This document shows positions 33,521 through 42,530 of a stretch of 64,000 nucleotides of DNA, in pieces. The stretch lies in contig CAYVQU010000006.1 of the NCBI GenBank assembly GCA_964453155.1, positions 1 to 64,000 of the forward strand. Reading direction: 5' to 3'. The notes under the pieces are model-generated. The model was given only the letters and a program-made list of their open reading frames with translations, was not told where the DNA came from and made no database searches. Made by a program: the position numbers and the translations under genes. Each line of letters begins with the position of its first letter. Position 1 is the first letter of the stretch. The DNA is from CAYVQU01 sp964453155. Its GTDB lineage: Bacteria > Chloroflexota > Anaerolineae > Anaerolineales > UBA11858.

Positions 33521-34622
33521 CCAACCCAAAATCCTGATCATCGACGACGAAGAAATCGTAATTGAATCGTGCATCCAGATTCTCAAGCGCGGTAATTATC
33601 AGATCAAAACCGCCAATAATGGAGCCGACGGCTTGGCCTTAATGAAGGAATACGAGCCCGATCTGGTATTTGTCGATCTCAAAATGCCGGGCTTATCGGG
33701 GTTCGAGGTTCTCGATCAAATCCACGAATATGATCCTACGATCGTGACTGTGGTGATCACCGGATTTGCCACCGTAAGTTCGGCCGTGGAGGCCATGAAG
33801 AAAGGTACTTACGACTTTCTCCCCAAACCCTTCACCCCGGATGAATTACGAATGTTAACCCAACGCGGCCTGGAGCGCCGAAAACTGGTCTTGGAGACCA
33901 TTGCGCTGCGCCGTGAAAAAGAATTTTTACGCGAACATTTTGCCGCCATCGTCTCCCATGAACTGAAATCGCCCTTGGGAGCGGTGCAAACCAATTTATT
34001 TGTATTAGCCGATGACCTGGCTGAGGTGCTATCCGAAGCCCAGGCTGAAAAACTCCAACGTCTTCAAACCCGGATTAGCGATCTGGTGAAGATGGTCAAC
34101 ACCTGGCTGAAAGCCATCTCGGTGGATATCTCCAGTATCCGCGAGAATTTCGAGACGGTGAAGATCAAACCCATGATCAAAAAAGCGGTTGAGAGCGTTG
34201 AATCCCATGCCATCCGTAAAGCGATCGAGATCGAGACTTCGATCGAAAAGAAGCTGAGCCGGGTGCATGGTGATGAAGGTACATTAGTTGAGGCCGTCGT
34301 CAATATTGTCGGAAACGCCGTGAAATACACTCGTTATGAGGGAAATGTAGCTGTGCGCGCCTTTGAAGAAGGGGATCATATTCACATCGCCGTGACCGAC
34401 AATGGGGTGGGAATCGCCCAAGAGGACTTGCCTCGCTTATTTGAAGATTTTTATGTTGGTAAATCTAAAACTGAAGGTGAAAGGAGGAGTGGTGTCGGGT
34501 TAGCCATTACCCGGCGGATAATTGAAGCTCACGACGGAACCATTACCGTCGAAAGCGAACTGGGCAAGGGAAGCACTTTTGTGATCCAACTGCCTATAAT
34601 GAATAACAATGAAAAAAGTTGA
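33513..34622 (+). CDS. Receiver-histidine kinase hybrid protein
   Basis: The 369-residue cytoplasmic protein has an N-terminal receiver domain (phospho-acceptor Asp55 in F-V-D-L-K-M-P-G, Lys105) followed by HisKA (His149 in I-V-S-H-E-L-K-S-P) and an ATPase domain (N-I-V-G-N-A-V-K-Y-T, D-N-G-V-G-I, G-V-G-L-A-I). This reversed order suggests that it receives a phosphate from the upstream membrane kinase, then relays it. The overlap ATGGATGA with the preceding gene supports coupling. The nearest receiver downstream is encoded 35 bp on. Confidence 0.92.
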   Translation: MDDQPKILIIDDEEIVIESCIQILKRGNYQIKTANNGADGLALMKEYEPDLVFVDLKMPGLSGFEVLDQIHEYDPTIVTVVITGFATVSSAVEAMKKGTYDFLPKPFTPDELRMLTQRGLERRKLVLETIALRREKEFLREHFAAIVSHELKSPLGAVQTNLFVLADDLAEVLSEAQAEKLQRLQTRISDLVKMVNTWLKAISVDISSIRENFETVKIKPMIKKAVESVESHAIRKAIEIETSIEKKLSRVHGDEGTLVEAVVNIVGNAVKYTRYEGNVAVRAFEEGDHIHIAVTDNGVGIAQEDLPRLFEDFYVGKSKTEGERRSGVGLAITRRIIEAHDGTITVESELGKGSTFVIQLPIMNNNEKS

Positions 34623-34657
34623 TTTTGGAAAAAAACATAAACTAGAAGGAGGTTCCT

Positions 34658-35083
34658 ATGGCTCAGACGAGGTTATTAATCATCGACGATGATCCCGATT
34701 ATGTAGATGGGATCAGAGCGATCCTCGAAAAAGCTGAATACGAAGTTGATGCAGCCTACAATCCCAAAGATGGCTTCGCAGCTTTAGAAACTGGGAATTA
34801 TGACTTACTCCTGCTCGACATTATGATGGGACGTGGAGCAGAAGGAGTCATGGTCGCCCGAAAAATTAACAAAGATCCCGTGCTGCGGGAAATTCCGGTG
34901 TTGATAATCACCGGAATCCGAGAACAAATGGCTTTCCTCTTCCCCGGACAGGCCGTGCATCCCCGAATCCTGCCCACAGACGAGTTGATGGAGAAACCCG
35001 TTGACCCGAATGTGCTCCTGGAAAAGGTGGAGAACCTGCTCAAAGAAGCTGCCCGCAAGAAAGCGGAAAAGGAAACCGAATAG
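34658..35083 (+). CDS. Single-domain response regulator (receiver only)
   Basis: The 141-residue protein is a lone receiver with the acidic pair near residues 10-13, Asp54 in L-L-L-D-I-M-M-G and a Lys in M-E-K-P. A short loop insert (G-R-G-A-E-G) follows the acceptor, and the C-terminus is a charged helix. No output domain is attached, so it must act through protein contacts. It sits between a hybrid kinase and hdrC, the first Hdr subunit, which suggests control of Hdr/hydrogenase activity or assembly by phosphorylation; this is inference. AGAAGGAGG precedes the ATG. Confidence 0.9.
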   Translation: MAQTRLLIIDDDPDYVDGIRAILEKAEYEVDAAYNPKDGFAALETGNYDLLLLDIMMGRGAEGVMVARKINKDPVLREIPVLIITGIREQMAFLFPGQAVHPRILPTDELMEKPVDPNVLLEKVENLLKEAARKKAEKETE

Positions 35084-35092
35084 GATAAGCTT

Positions 35093-35656
35093 ATGGCATC
35101 TAGACCCACATTTAGCCAAGAGATTTCCAACCTGATGTATATGTCACACGGAAATCCAACCAAAACCTGTATCCAATGTGGAACTTGTGCAGGGACTTGT
35201 CCGGTGGCCGAACATATGGACCAAACGCCCCGGCGGCTGATCGGTATGATCAATGCCAACCTCAAAGAGGATGTCCTGGCCTGTAACACGTACTGGTTTT
35301 GTGCGTCGTGTTTTCACTGCTCGGTGAGATGTCCATCCAATATTGATATCGCCGGTGTTATGTACGCGGTGAAACGTTACTCCATCTGGAACAAGATGTA
35401 CGACGAAGACTTGGTCGGCCCAACCTTCTCCGAAACCTTCGTGAAAACGATCGTTCGGAGTGGACGCTCCTACGAGCCGATTCTGGCCCCAACGTATATG
35501 TTCAACATGGAACCCAAAGAATTCGTCCAGGAAGCCTTCAACGCTACCAAGATGATGCTCAAAGGCCGGATCCCCATCATCCCTGCCCGAATTAAGCACA
35601 TCAAAAACTTCCAGGAAATGGTCCGCAGGATCGTACCGATTGGAGGGGAAGAATAA
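35093..35656 (+). CDS. hdrC: Heterodisulfide reductase subunit C-like protein
   Basis: The 187-residue protein has two [4Fe-4S] motifs, C-I-Q-C-G-T-C-A-G-T-C-P and C-A-S-C-F-H-C-S-V-R-C-P, in the arrangement of HdrC, which wires HdrA to HdrB. It is soluble. Its stop overlaps the hdrB start as TAATG. A C-terminal extension of about 80 residues is typical of bacterial forms. Bacteria lack the methanogen heterodisulfide CoM-S-S-CoB, so the final acceptor is unknown. Confidence 0.95.
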   Translation: MASRPTFSQEISNLMYMSHGNPTKTCIQCGTCAGTCPVAEHMDQTPRRLIGMINANLKEDVLACNTYWFCASCFHCSVRCPSNIDIAGVMYAVKRYSIWNKMYDEDLVGPTFSETFVKTIVRSGRSYEPILAPTYMFNMEPKEFVQEAFNATKMMLKGRIPIIPARIKHIKNFQEMVRRIVPIGGEE

Positions 35657-36537
35657 TGAAGAAATTTGCACTATTCCCCGGCTGCTCACTAGAGAAAATG
35701 GCTTCGAGTTACCAGAAGTCATCGGTCGACACGGTCCGGCAATTCGGCATCGAGCTTGAAGAACTCGAAGACTGGAACTGCTGCGGCGCGACCACCTACT
35801 CCTATATCGACGAATTGCTGGCAAACACCCTGGTGGCCCGCAACCTGGCCCTGGCCGAGAAAGAAGGCCTGGACTTTGTGGCCCCCTGCAGCGCCTGCTA
35901 CAAGAACGCCTACTTCGCCAATAAATACATCACTGAAGATGAAGACCTGAACGAGCACATCAACTACGCTCTCGAGCAAGATGATCTGCAGTTCAAAGGC
36001 GAGACCAAGGTCCTCCACATTATTGATGTATTTGCGGAAGAGATCGGCCCGGAAGCCATCAAGGAAAAGGTCTCCAACCCCCTGACCGGGGTCAAGATCG
36101 CCCCCTACTATGGCTGCCAGATCGTCCGCCCCCGCAAGAACGGCGAAGAATTCGAGAATCCCCAATTCTTTGAGGAGATTATCGAAGCCATGGGCGCCGA
36201 AGCTGTCGATTTTGCTGACCGGCTCCGGTGTTGTGGGGCTTCACTGATCATGACCAGCCGCGATGCGGCCCTTGACATGATCCGGGTATTGCTCCATAAC
36301 GCGGTCAGCAGCGGCGCCGACGTGATCGCCACCGCCTGCCCCTTGTGCCAGGTCAACCTGGAATGTTACCAGACCGCAGTCAACGAAGAATTCGGAACCG
36401 ATTTCAATGTGCCAGTCCTGTATTTCACCCAACTTATGGGCGTGGCATTAGGGATGCCCCGCCGGCAGTTAGGAATCGGAACGGAACTGGTATCTGCTGC
36501 CCCGATCTTCGAACAACTGGTTGGAAAGGGGGCCTGA
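35656..36537 (+). CDS. hdrB: Heterodisulfide reductase subunit B-like protein
   Basis: The 293-residue protein has two complete CCG domains: F-P-G-C...W-N-C-C-G...P-C-S-A-C and Y-G-C...R-C-C-G...C-P-L-C. In methanogens these ligate the two noncubane [4Fe-4S] clusters that reduce the heterodisulfide. Both cysteine sets are intact, unlike the HdrD-like paralogue at the operon start. It forms the HdrABC complex with its neighbours. Confidence 0.96.
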   Translation: MKKFALFPGCSLEKMASSYQKSSVDTVRQFGIELEELEDWNCCGATTYSYIDELLANTLVARNLALAEKEGLDFVAPCSACYKNAYFANKYITEDEDLNEHINYALEQDDLQFKGETKVLHIIDVFAEEIGPEAIKEKVSNPLTGVKIAPYYGCQIVRPRKNGEEFENPQFFEEIIEAMGAEAVDFADRLRCCGASLIMTSRDAALDMIRVLLHNAVSSGADVIATACPLCQVNLECYQTAVNEEFGTDFNVPVLYFTQLMGVALGMPRRQLGIGTELVSAAPIFEQLVGKGA

Positions 36538-36615
36538 TGATCCGACTGGTAACCAATATTGGAATTACAGGTCTTGAAATAAATCATCAACAAAATCAAA
36601 ATAGGAGAGAGACCT

Positions 36616-38619
36616 ATGAGTGAAGAAAAAGTTGGAGTATACGTCTGCCACTGTGGCACGAATATTGCCAAAGTCGTAGATTGTGAGGATGTCGCAACCT
36701 GGGCAGCCGATCAACCCAATGTCGAGGTATCACGAGAATACAAGTTCATGTGCTCCAGCCTCGGGCAAGAATTGATCGAAGATGACATCAAAGAAAAGGG
36801 TCTGACCCGGATTGTCGTCGCCTCCTGCTCCCCCCACATGCACGAAAAGACATTCCGAGGTGCCTGCGAACGGGCCGGGTTAAACCCCTTCCTGTACGAA
36901 ATGGCCAATATCCGGGAGCACGACTCCTGGATCACAGACGATAAAGAGGCCGCAACCCAAAAGGCGAAGGCCCTCACCAATGCCGCCATCGAGCGCGTGA
37001 TCCATCACCAACCGCTGGATGAAATTCCAGTGGAAATCAACCCCAATACATTGGTGGTTGGCGGCGGCATCGCCGGGATTACGGCGGCATTAGAACTGGC
37101 TGACGCCGGAAACCACGTTTACCTGGTGGAACGCGAACCAACCATCGGCGGCCATATGGCCCAGTTAGATAAAACCTTCCCGACCCTGGACTGCTCGGCC
37201 TGTATTCTGACCCCCAAAATGGTGGATGTCGGCCAGCACGATAATATCACCCTGTTGACCTGGAGTGAGGTCGAGGAACTGGACGGTTATTTGGGCAACT
37301 TCACCGCCACGGTGCGCAAGAAAGCCCGTTACATCAACGAAGAGCATTGCACCGGCTGCGGGATCTGCATCGAGAAATGCCCGGCCAAAGTTCTCGACGA
37401 AGTTTTCGAGGCTGGAATGGGCAAACGCAAAGTCGTCTACCGTCCCTTCCCCCAGGCCGTACCCAAATACCCCGTCATCGACAAAGAGAACTGCATTTAC
37501 TTCATTCGCGGCAAATGTAAAGCCTGCGAAATCTTCTGCCCCACCGAACCGAATTCCATCGAGTTCGAGCAGAAGGACGAGATGCTCAAGCTCGAGGTCG
37601 GTAATATTATTCTGGCCACCGGCTACGATCTCTTCGACGTCAAGAAGATCCCCCAATACGGTTACGACCGCAAGAAGAACGTGTTCACCAGCCTCGAATT
37701 TGAGCGCATGGTCAATGCCGCCGGTCCGACCGAGGGTAAGATCCTCATGCGCGATGGCAAGACCGAACCCAAGAGCGTGGCCATTGTCCACTGCGTGGGC
37801 TCCCGAGATGAGAACTATCACAAATATTGCTCCAAAATTTGTTGTATGTACTCGCTCAAGTTCGCCCACCTGGTTCACGAACGCATCCCCGATGCCGAAG
37901 TCTACCAGTGCTACATCGACATGCGCACCCCCGGTAAGGGCTACGAAGAGTTCTACCACCGTCTGCTCGAAGAAGGCACCAATTTCATTCGCGGTAAGGT
38001 TGCTGAAGTCACTGACGCCGCCCGCACCGATGAAGAAGAGGGTAAACTCATCGTCCAGGTGGAAGACACCCTCATCGGCCGCCAGCGCCGCGTCCCCGTT
38101 GACATGGTGCTCCTCAGCCCCGCGATGGAAGCCAAACCGGACTCGAAAGAGCTCTCGCATCTCTTCAAGATGGGCTGCGACTTCGACGGTTTCTTCGTCG
38201 AACGGCACCCCAAGCTGGACCCGGTTGCCACGATGACCGACGGCATCTTCATCGCCGGCGCCTGCCAGGGACCGAAAGATGTGCCCGACAGTGTCGCCCA
38301 AGGCGCCGCGGCGGCTGCCCGAGTTGCTGGTCTCATCCAGCGCGGCACCGTAATGATGGAACCCGTTCGGGCTCACATCACCGAAGAAGAGTGCTCTGGC
38401 TGCAAGATCTGCAACAATATGTGCCCCTACAGCGCCATTATCTTCCACGAAGATCGCGGCGTCTCCGAAGTCATCACCGCGATCTGCCAGGGCTGTGGCA
38501 CCTGTGTTGCCGCCTGCCCCAGCGGTGTCATCACCGGCGCCCACTTCACCAACGATCAGGTTCTGTCCGAGATCGAAGGTATCCTGTGGGATGTCCGACC
38601 TGAGAAAGTGGCTGCATAG
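36616..38619 (+). CDS. hdrA: Heterodisulfide reductase subunit A-like, electron-bifurcating flavoprotein
   Basis: The 667-residue protein has an N-terminal region with Y-V-C-H-C-G-T-N and a C-S-P-x-x-H-E-x-T-F motif, an FAD-binding thioredoxin-reductase-like domain (V-V-G-G-G-I-A-G-I), the HdrA-specific C-S-A-C-I-L-T-P-K-M, inserted ferredoxin motifs (C-T-G-C-G-I-C-I-E-K-C-P and C-K-A-C-E-I-F-C-P) and a C-terminal two-cluster ferredoxin (C-S-G-C-K-I-C and C-Q-G-C-G-T-C). HdrA is the site of flavin-based bifurcation, splitting electrons between ferredoxin and HdrBC. AGGAGAGAG precedes the ATG. The gene is followed 9 bp later by mvhD. Confidence 0.97.
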   Translation: MSEEKVGVYVCHCGTNIAKVVDCEDVATWAADQPNVEVSREYKFMCSSLGQELIEDDIKEKGLTRIVVASCSPHMHEKTFRGACERAGLNPFLYEMANIREHDSWITDDKEAATQKAKALTNAAIERVIHHQPLDEIPVEINPNTLVVGGGIAGITAALELADAGNHVYLVEREPTIGGHMAQLDKTFPTLDCSACILTPKMVDVGQHDNITLLTWSEVEELDGYLGNFTATVRKKARYINEEHCTGCGICIEKCPAKVLDEVFEAGMGKRKVVYRPFPQAVPKYPVIDKENCIYFIRGKCKACEIFCPTEPNSIEFEQKDEMLKLEVGNIILATGYDLFDVKKIPQYGYDRKKNVFTSLEFERMVNAAGPTEGKILMRDGKTEPKSVAIVHCVGSRDENYHKYCSKICCMYSLKFAHLVHERIPDAEVYQCYIDMRTPGKGYEEFYHRLLEEGTNFIRGKVAEVTDAARTDEEEGKLIVQVEDTLIGRQRRVPVDMVLLSPAMEAKPDSKELSHLFKMGCDFDGFFVERHPKLDPVATMTDGIFIAGACQGPKDVPDSVAQGAAAAARVAGLIQRGTVMMEPVRAHITEEECSGCKICNNMCPYSAIIFHEDRGVSEVITAICQGCGTCVAACPSGVITGAHFTNDQVLSEIEGILWDVRPEKVAA

Positions 38620-38628
38620 GAGGAAAAA

Positions 38629-39096
38629 ATGAGTGAAAAATTTGAACCCGTAATCGTTGGTTTCCTGTGCAACTGGTGTTCTTACCGTGCCGCCGACCTG
38701 GCCGGTACGGCCCGCATCAAATACGCCCCCAACATGCGCCCCATCCGGGTGATGTGCAGCGGCCGTGTCGATGCCCAGTTTGTTCTCAAAGCCTTGCGCG
38801 AAGGCGCGGATGGCGTTTTGGTGGCCGGTTGTCACCCGGGCGAATGCCACTACGTTAATGGCAATATCAAAGCCCTGCGCCGCTTCTATCTGCTCAAGAA
38901 AATGCTCAAGCAACTGGGGGTTGAAGAAGAACGCGTGCAACTGGTATGGGCCTCAGCATCTGAGGGCATCATCCTGGCCAACAAAGTCGACGAGATGACC
39001 GAAGAAATTCGAGCCTTAGGCCCATTGAACTGGAGCGAATCGGTTTTGGGTGGCAATGGCCATCACGAAGCTGTTCCAGTCCCCGAGGAGGTTTAA
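38629..39096 (+). CDS. mvhD: MvhD-type [2Fe-2S] hydrogenase delta subunit
   Basis: The 155-residue protein matches the methyl-viologen-reducing hydrogenase delta subunit: F-L-C-N-W-C-S-Y near residue 14, R-V-M-C-S-G-R-V, and G-C-H-P-G-E-C-H-Y. MvhD carries a [2Fe-2S] cluster that joins the hydrogenase to HdrA. It starts 9 bp after hdrA and ends 1 bp before mvhG, consistent with one complex. TAGGAGGAAAAA precedes the ATG. Confidence 0.96.
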   Translation: MSEKFEPVIVGFLCNWCSYRAADLAGTARIKYAPNMRPIRVMCSGRVDAQFVLKALREGADGVLVAGCHPGECHYVNGNIKALRRFYLLKKMLKQLGVEEERVQLVWASASEGIILANKVDEMTEEIRALGPLNWSESVLGGNGHHEAVPVPEEV

Positions 39097-39097
39097 T

Positions 39098-40114
39098 ATG
39101 TCTGAAAAACCGAAACTAGCAATGTACTGGGCCGCCTCCTGCGGTGGTTGTGAAATCTCCGTCCTGAATATCCACGAACATATCCTGACCGTCGATTCGG
39201 TCTTCGACATCGCCTTCTTCCCCTGCATCGCGGACTTCAAAGTCCATCATGTCGAGGGCTACGAAGATGGTTATATCGATGTCTGTTTGTGGAACGGGGC
39301 CATTCGCAACTCGGAAGGCGAGCACATGGCCAAACTGCTGCGCCAGAAATCCAAGGTCATGGTGGCCTATGGATCCTGCGCCTACGAGGGCTGTATCCCC
39401 GCCCTCTCGAATCTAACATCCAAAGATGCGACCTTCAACACCGTCTATGGTGAGAATCACTCCCTGGATAACTCCGAAGGTGTGGTCCCCCTGACCGCGG
39501 TGGACGTCGCCGAAGGCACCCTGACCCTGCCCGAGTTCTACCACACGGTGAAATCGCTAGATCAAGTCGTGGATGTGGACTATTACCTGCCCGGTTGTCC
39601 ACCCGAACCGCCCCAAATCTGGGCAGTTCTCCAGGTTGTGGTGGCCGGACTTTTAGAGGGCGCGCCGCTCCCACCGGCTGGCTCCATCGTTGGGGCTGCC
39701 AACGTGGCCGTCTGCGAAGAATGCGAACGGACCAAGAGCGAGAAAGCCATCGAACGCTTCTACCGCCCTTACGAAATTACCCCTGATCCCGAGCAATGCT
39801 TACTTGAACAAGGCCTGATCTGCATGGGCCTGGCAACCCGCGGTGGCTGCGGCGCTCTGTGCCCGCAAGCCAATATGGGCTGCCGCGGCTGTTATGGACC
39901 GCTGCCCGGCGTCGAAGATCAGGGCGCCAAGATGCTCTCGGCCGTCGCCTCCGTGATCGAGGCTGGTGATACGACCATGGAAGATGATGAGTTGGAAGAG
40001 AAAATCAACGCCGTCATCGACACTATCGCCGACCCCGCGGGGACTTTCTACCGCTTCAGTATGGCCCACTCCCTGCTCCGTCGAGCCAAAGTTAATGGAA
40101 ACGGGAAAGGATAA
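39098..40114 (+). CDS. mvhG: F420-non-reducing [NiFe]-hydrogenase small subunit
   Basis: The 338-residue protein is the Fe-S small subunit with A-S-C-G-G-C-E near the N-terminus (proximal cluster), G-S-C-A-Y-E-G-C, Y-L-P-G-C-P-P-E and C-G-A-L-C-P-Q-A-N-x-G-C-R-G-C-Y-G-P near residue 265. There is no Tat signal, so the enzyme is cytoplasmic as in Mvh. The ATG at 39098 follows CGAGGAGG; an earlier in-frame start within mvhD is not needed. Confidence 0.96.
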   Translation: MSEKPKLAMYWAASCGGCEISVLNIHEHILTVDSVFDIAFFPCIADFKVHHVEGYEDGYIDVCLWNGAIRNSEGEHMAKLLRQKSKVMVAYGSCAYEGCIPALSNLTSKDATFNTVYGENHSLDNSEGVVPLTAVDVAEGTLTLPEFYHTVKSLDQVVDVDYYLPGCPPEPPQIWAVLQVVVAGLLEGAPLPPAGSIVGAANVAVCEECERTKSEKAIERFYRPYEITPDPEQCLLEQGLICMGLATRGGCGALCPQANMGCRGCYGPLPGVEDQGAKMLSAVASVIEAGDTTMEDDELEEKINAVIDTIADPAGTFYRFSMAHSLLRRAKVNGNGKG

Positions 40115-40119
40115 ATACA

Positions 40120-41610
40120 ATGAAAAGAATCACAATTGATCCCATCACCCGCCTGGAAGGTCATGGCAAGATCGAAATTTTCCTCGACGATGATGGAAAC
40201 GTCGAAAATGCTTACCTCCAAATCCCCGAGCTGCGTGGTTTTGAGCAATTCTCCGTCGGCCGCCCTGCGGAAGAGATGCCCCGGATCACCAACCGCATCT
40301 GCGGCGTCTGCCCGGAAGCCCACCACATGGCCGGGACCAAGGCGCTAGATGCCCTCTTCCACGTTGATCCCCCCTCGGTGACCAAGAAGATCCGTGAGAT
40401 GTTCTACAACTCGTTCTACTGCACTGACCATGCCGTCCACTTCTACGCCCTCGGCGGCCCTGACTTCGTCATTGGCCCCGATGGACCTCCCGCTGAACGC
40501 AACATTCTCGGCGTGATCCATAAAGTTGGCGTTGATGTTGGGAAGCAGGTCATTCAACACCGCAAACGCAACCACGAAGTCATCCAGTGGTTGGGCGGGC
40601 GCGGCATTCACCCCGTCGCCGGGCTCCCTGGCGGCTGGAGTGTGCCCTGCACCGAAGAACTCCGCAAAGAAATCGAGGCGATTGCTCGCCAAAACATCGA
40701 TTTCGCAGAGTTCAGCCTACAAGTTTTTGCCGACATCGTGCTGGCCAATCAGGCCTATGTTGACCTGATCGTCTCCGACACTTTCTCCCACTCAACTTAC
40801 TCGATGGGGACCGTGGACGAGAACAATTTCGTCAACTTCTATGACGGCAAGATCCGCGTTGTGGACCCCGAAGGCGGCGAATTTGCCAAGTACGATGCCA
40901 AGGACTACGCCGATCACGTCGCTGAGCGCGTTGAACCCTGGTCGTACCTCAAGTTCCCCTATCTCAAGAATGTCGGTTGGAAAGGCTTCACCGACGGCAT
41001 GGACAGTGGCGTGTATACTGCCACTCCGCTCTCCCGCCTGAATGCAGCCGACGGTATGGCCACCCCCAAAGCTCAAGAGCACTACGAGCAGATGTACGAG
41101 ACCCTGGGCGCCGAGAAAGTCGATGGGAAATACAAACCCGTCCACATGCGCTTGGCCACCCACTGGGCCCGCCTGATCGAAATGCTCTACGCCGCCGAGC
41201 GGATGCTCGAACTGGCCACCGACCCCGAGATCACCGATCCCAACGTGCGCGCCCCGATCACCGAGACGCCCACCGATGGTGTTGGCTGCGTGGAAGCCCC
41301 CCGTGGGACTCTCACGCACCACTACACCACCGATGAGAACGGGATCCTGACCAAGGTCAACCTGATCGTCGGTACCACCAACAACAACGCCCCCATGGCG
41401 ATGTCGATCAAAAAGGCTGCTCAGGGCCTGATCACCAAGGGCACCGAAGTGACCGAAGGTCTGCTCAACACCGTTGAAATGGCTTTCCGCAACTACGACC
41501 CCTGCATGTCCTGTGCAACCCACTCCCTACCCGGCCAGATGCCGCTCGAAATCACGATCCGTGATAAAGAGGGTAATGAGCTGAGTAGAGGCAGTCAGTA
41601 CACCGACTAA
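40120..41610 (+). CDS. mvhA: F420-non-reducing [NiFe]-hydrogenase large subunit
   Basis: The 496-residue protein has both Ni ligand motifs: R-I-C-G-V-C-P-E-A-H near residue 62 and D-P-C-M-S-C-A-T-H near residue 463. It is translated with about 28 residues beyond the last His, which a maturation protease must remove; such a protease is encoded at 41872. The enzyme oxidises H2 (or produces it) for the Hdr complex. The stop codon is the first base of a double-hairpin repeat, after which a terminator ends the operon. Confidence 0.96.
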   Translation: MKRITIDPITRLEGHGKIEIFLDDDGNVENAYLQIPELRGFEQFSVGRPAEEMPRITNRICGVCPEAHHMAGTKALDALFHVDPPSVTKKIREMFYNSFYCTDHAVHFYALGGPDFVIGPDGPPAERNILGVIHKVGVDVGKQVIQHRKRNHEVIQWLGGRGIHPVAGLPGGWSVPCTEELRKEIEAIARQNIDFAEFSLQVFADIVLANQAYVDLIVSDTFSHSTYSMGTVDENNFVNFYDGKIRVVDPEGGEFAKYDAKDYADHVAERVEPWSYLKFPYLKNVGWKGFTDGMDSGVYTATPLSRLNAADGMATPKAQEHYEQMYETLGAEKVDGKYKPVHMRLATHWARLIEMLYAAERMLELATDPEITDPNVRAPITETPTDGVGCVEAPRGTLTHHYTTDENGILTKVNLIVGTTNNNAPMAMSIKKAAQGLITKGTEVTEGLLNTVEMAFRNYDPCMSCATHSLPGQMPLEITIRDKEGNELSRGSQYTD

Positions 41611-41720
41611 GTGTTTGGCGGTTTGAAGCTGACCTCAAAGTCAGCATGAACTACCACCAACCCTAAGCAGATTTCGGTTTGAACGAGGCTTTAAGGGCCA
41701 AAGTTTTTTCCGAAATCTGC
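41608..41720 (+). repeat. Double-hairpin repeat family, copy 2
   Basis: The element starts at the mvhA stop TAA and continues GTGTTTGGCGGTTTG. Hairpin 1 (about 41611-41622 with 41651-41662) is imperfect but contains an extra perfect GCTGAC/GTCAGC stem. Hairpin 2 pairs GCAGATTTCGG (41667-41677) with CCGAAATCTGC (41710-41720) and holds the family block TTTGAAC. Confidence 0.85.
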
Positions 41721-41744
41721 GTCCTAAGGGACAGAAAGACCACA

Positions 41745-41785
41745 ACCGAGTGCTGGGTGGGACCACTCATCACTCGGTTTTTTTT
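41745..41785 (+). terminator. Rho-independent terminator of the Etf-Hdr-Mvh operon
   Basis: ACCGAGTG (41745-41752) pairs with CACTCGGT (41771-41778) and is followed by eight T. It lies 135 bp after the mvhA stop and separates the operon from the protease gene. Confidence 0.92.
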
Positions 41786-41871
41786 GTCTATTGTTATAAG
41801 ATAACAAGAAGCCTGGAGCAATTTTCATGGCTTCCTTATAGAAAATTTACGATTCATCGAGATTTCAATTA

Positions 41872-42363
41872 ATGGAAAAAATTATTGTTATTGGTTTAGG
41901 TAACCCCATTCTGACAGATGATGGTGTTGGAGTGAAGGTCGCCTATGAAGTTGAGAAAGCATTGGGGGATAAAATCCCGGAGAATGTGACGATCACCGAG
42001 GCCAGTGTTGGCGGACTGCGGTTGATGGAATTACTGGAAGGTTATGACCGGGTCATTTTGATTGATGCCCTGCTAACAGACAATGATTGTCCTCCCGGAA
42101 CAATCCACCTGATGTCATTGGAAGATTTGCAGAATATCAGCCACACCCAACATAGTGCTTCCGCTCATGATACCTCCTTGGTGACTGCACTGGAAGCGGG
42201 GGTAGAAATTGGACTGCATCTCCCGAAGGAATTTTCCATCTACGCGGTGGATGTGGAGAATATCCTGGATTTCAGCAATGATCCCACTCCCGGAGTGGCT
42301 GCGGCAATTCCCAAAGTCACTGAAATGGTTTTAGCTGAATTGACCGAACTCACCCAAGTTTGA
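41872..42363 (+). CDS. [NiFe]-hydrogenase maturation protease
   Basis: The 163-residue peptidase of the HycI/HyaD family begins with G-L-G-N-P-I-L-T-D-D-G-V-G, including the nickel-sensing Glu/Asp at residue 16, and has D-A-L in the second metal-site region. It removes the C-terminal tail of the large subunit after nickel insertion. It is transcribed in the mvhA direction but lies beyond a terminator, so it has its own promoter or relies on read-through. No clear Shine-Dalgarno is seen. Confidence 0.94.
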   Translation: MEKIIVIGLGNPILTDDGVGVKVAYEVEKALGDKIPENVTITEASVGGLRLMELLEGYDRVILIDALLTDNDCPPGTIHLMSLEDLQNISHTQHSASAHDTSLVTALEAGVEIGLHLPKEFSIYAVDVENILDFSNDPTPGVAAAIPKVTEMVLAELTELTQV

Positions 42364-42393
42364 GCTCTCCAAGCGTTTAAATTGCCCGAAAAG

Positions 42394-42438
42394 TTGATTT
42401 TGACTGGCAACATTCGCTATAATGGTATTAGCGAATGT
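42394..42438 (+). promoter_or_regulatory. Promoter with ACATTCGCTA dyad over the -10 box
   Basis: TTGATT (42394-42399) and TATAAT (42418-42423) are 18 bp apart. ACATTCGCTA (42410-42419) is exactly complementary to TAGCGAATGT (42429-42438), a 10-bp inverted repeat with a 9-bp centre that covers the -10 box. It should control the two cyclic-nucleotide-fold genes that start about 100 bp downstream. Confidence 0.75.
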
Positions 42439-42530
42439 CAATTGAGCTGTTAATTTTCTGTCATAACGCGAATTGATCACTGAAAACTGAATACCTCGCT
42501 GCTGATCCAGTGGTCGCCCGAGGAGGTGCC

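Noticed and set aside
37165..38940. 591-codon open frame antisense to hdrA and mvhD
   Set aside because: The long frame follows from the codon bias of the real genes; it crosses a gene junction and has no start signal or recognisable domain.
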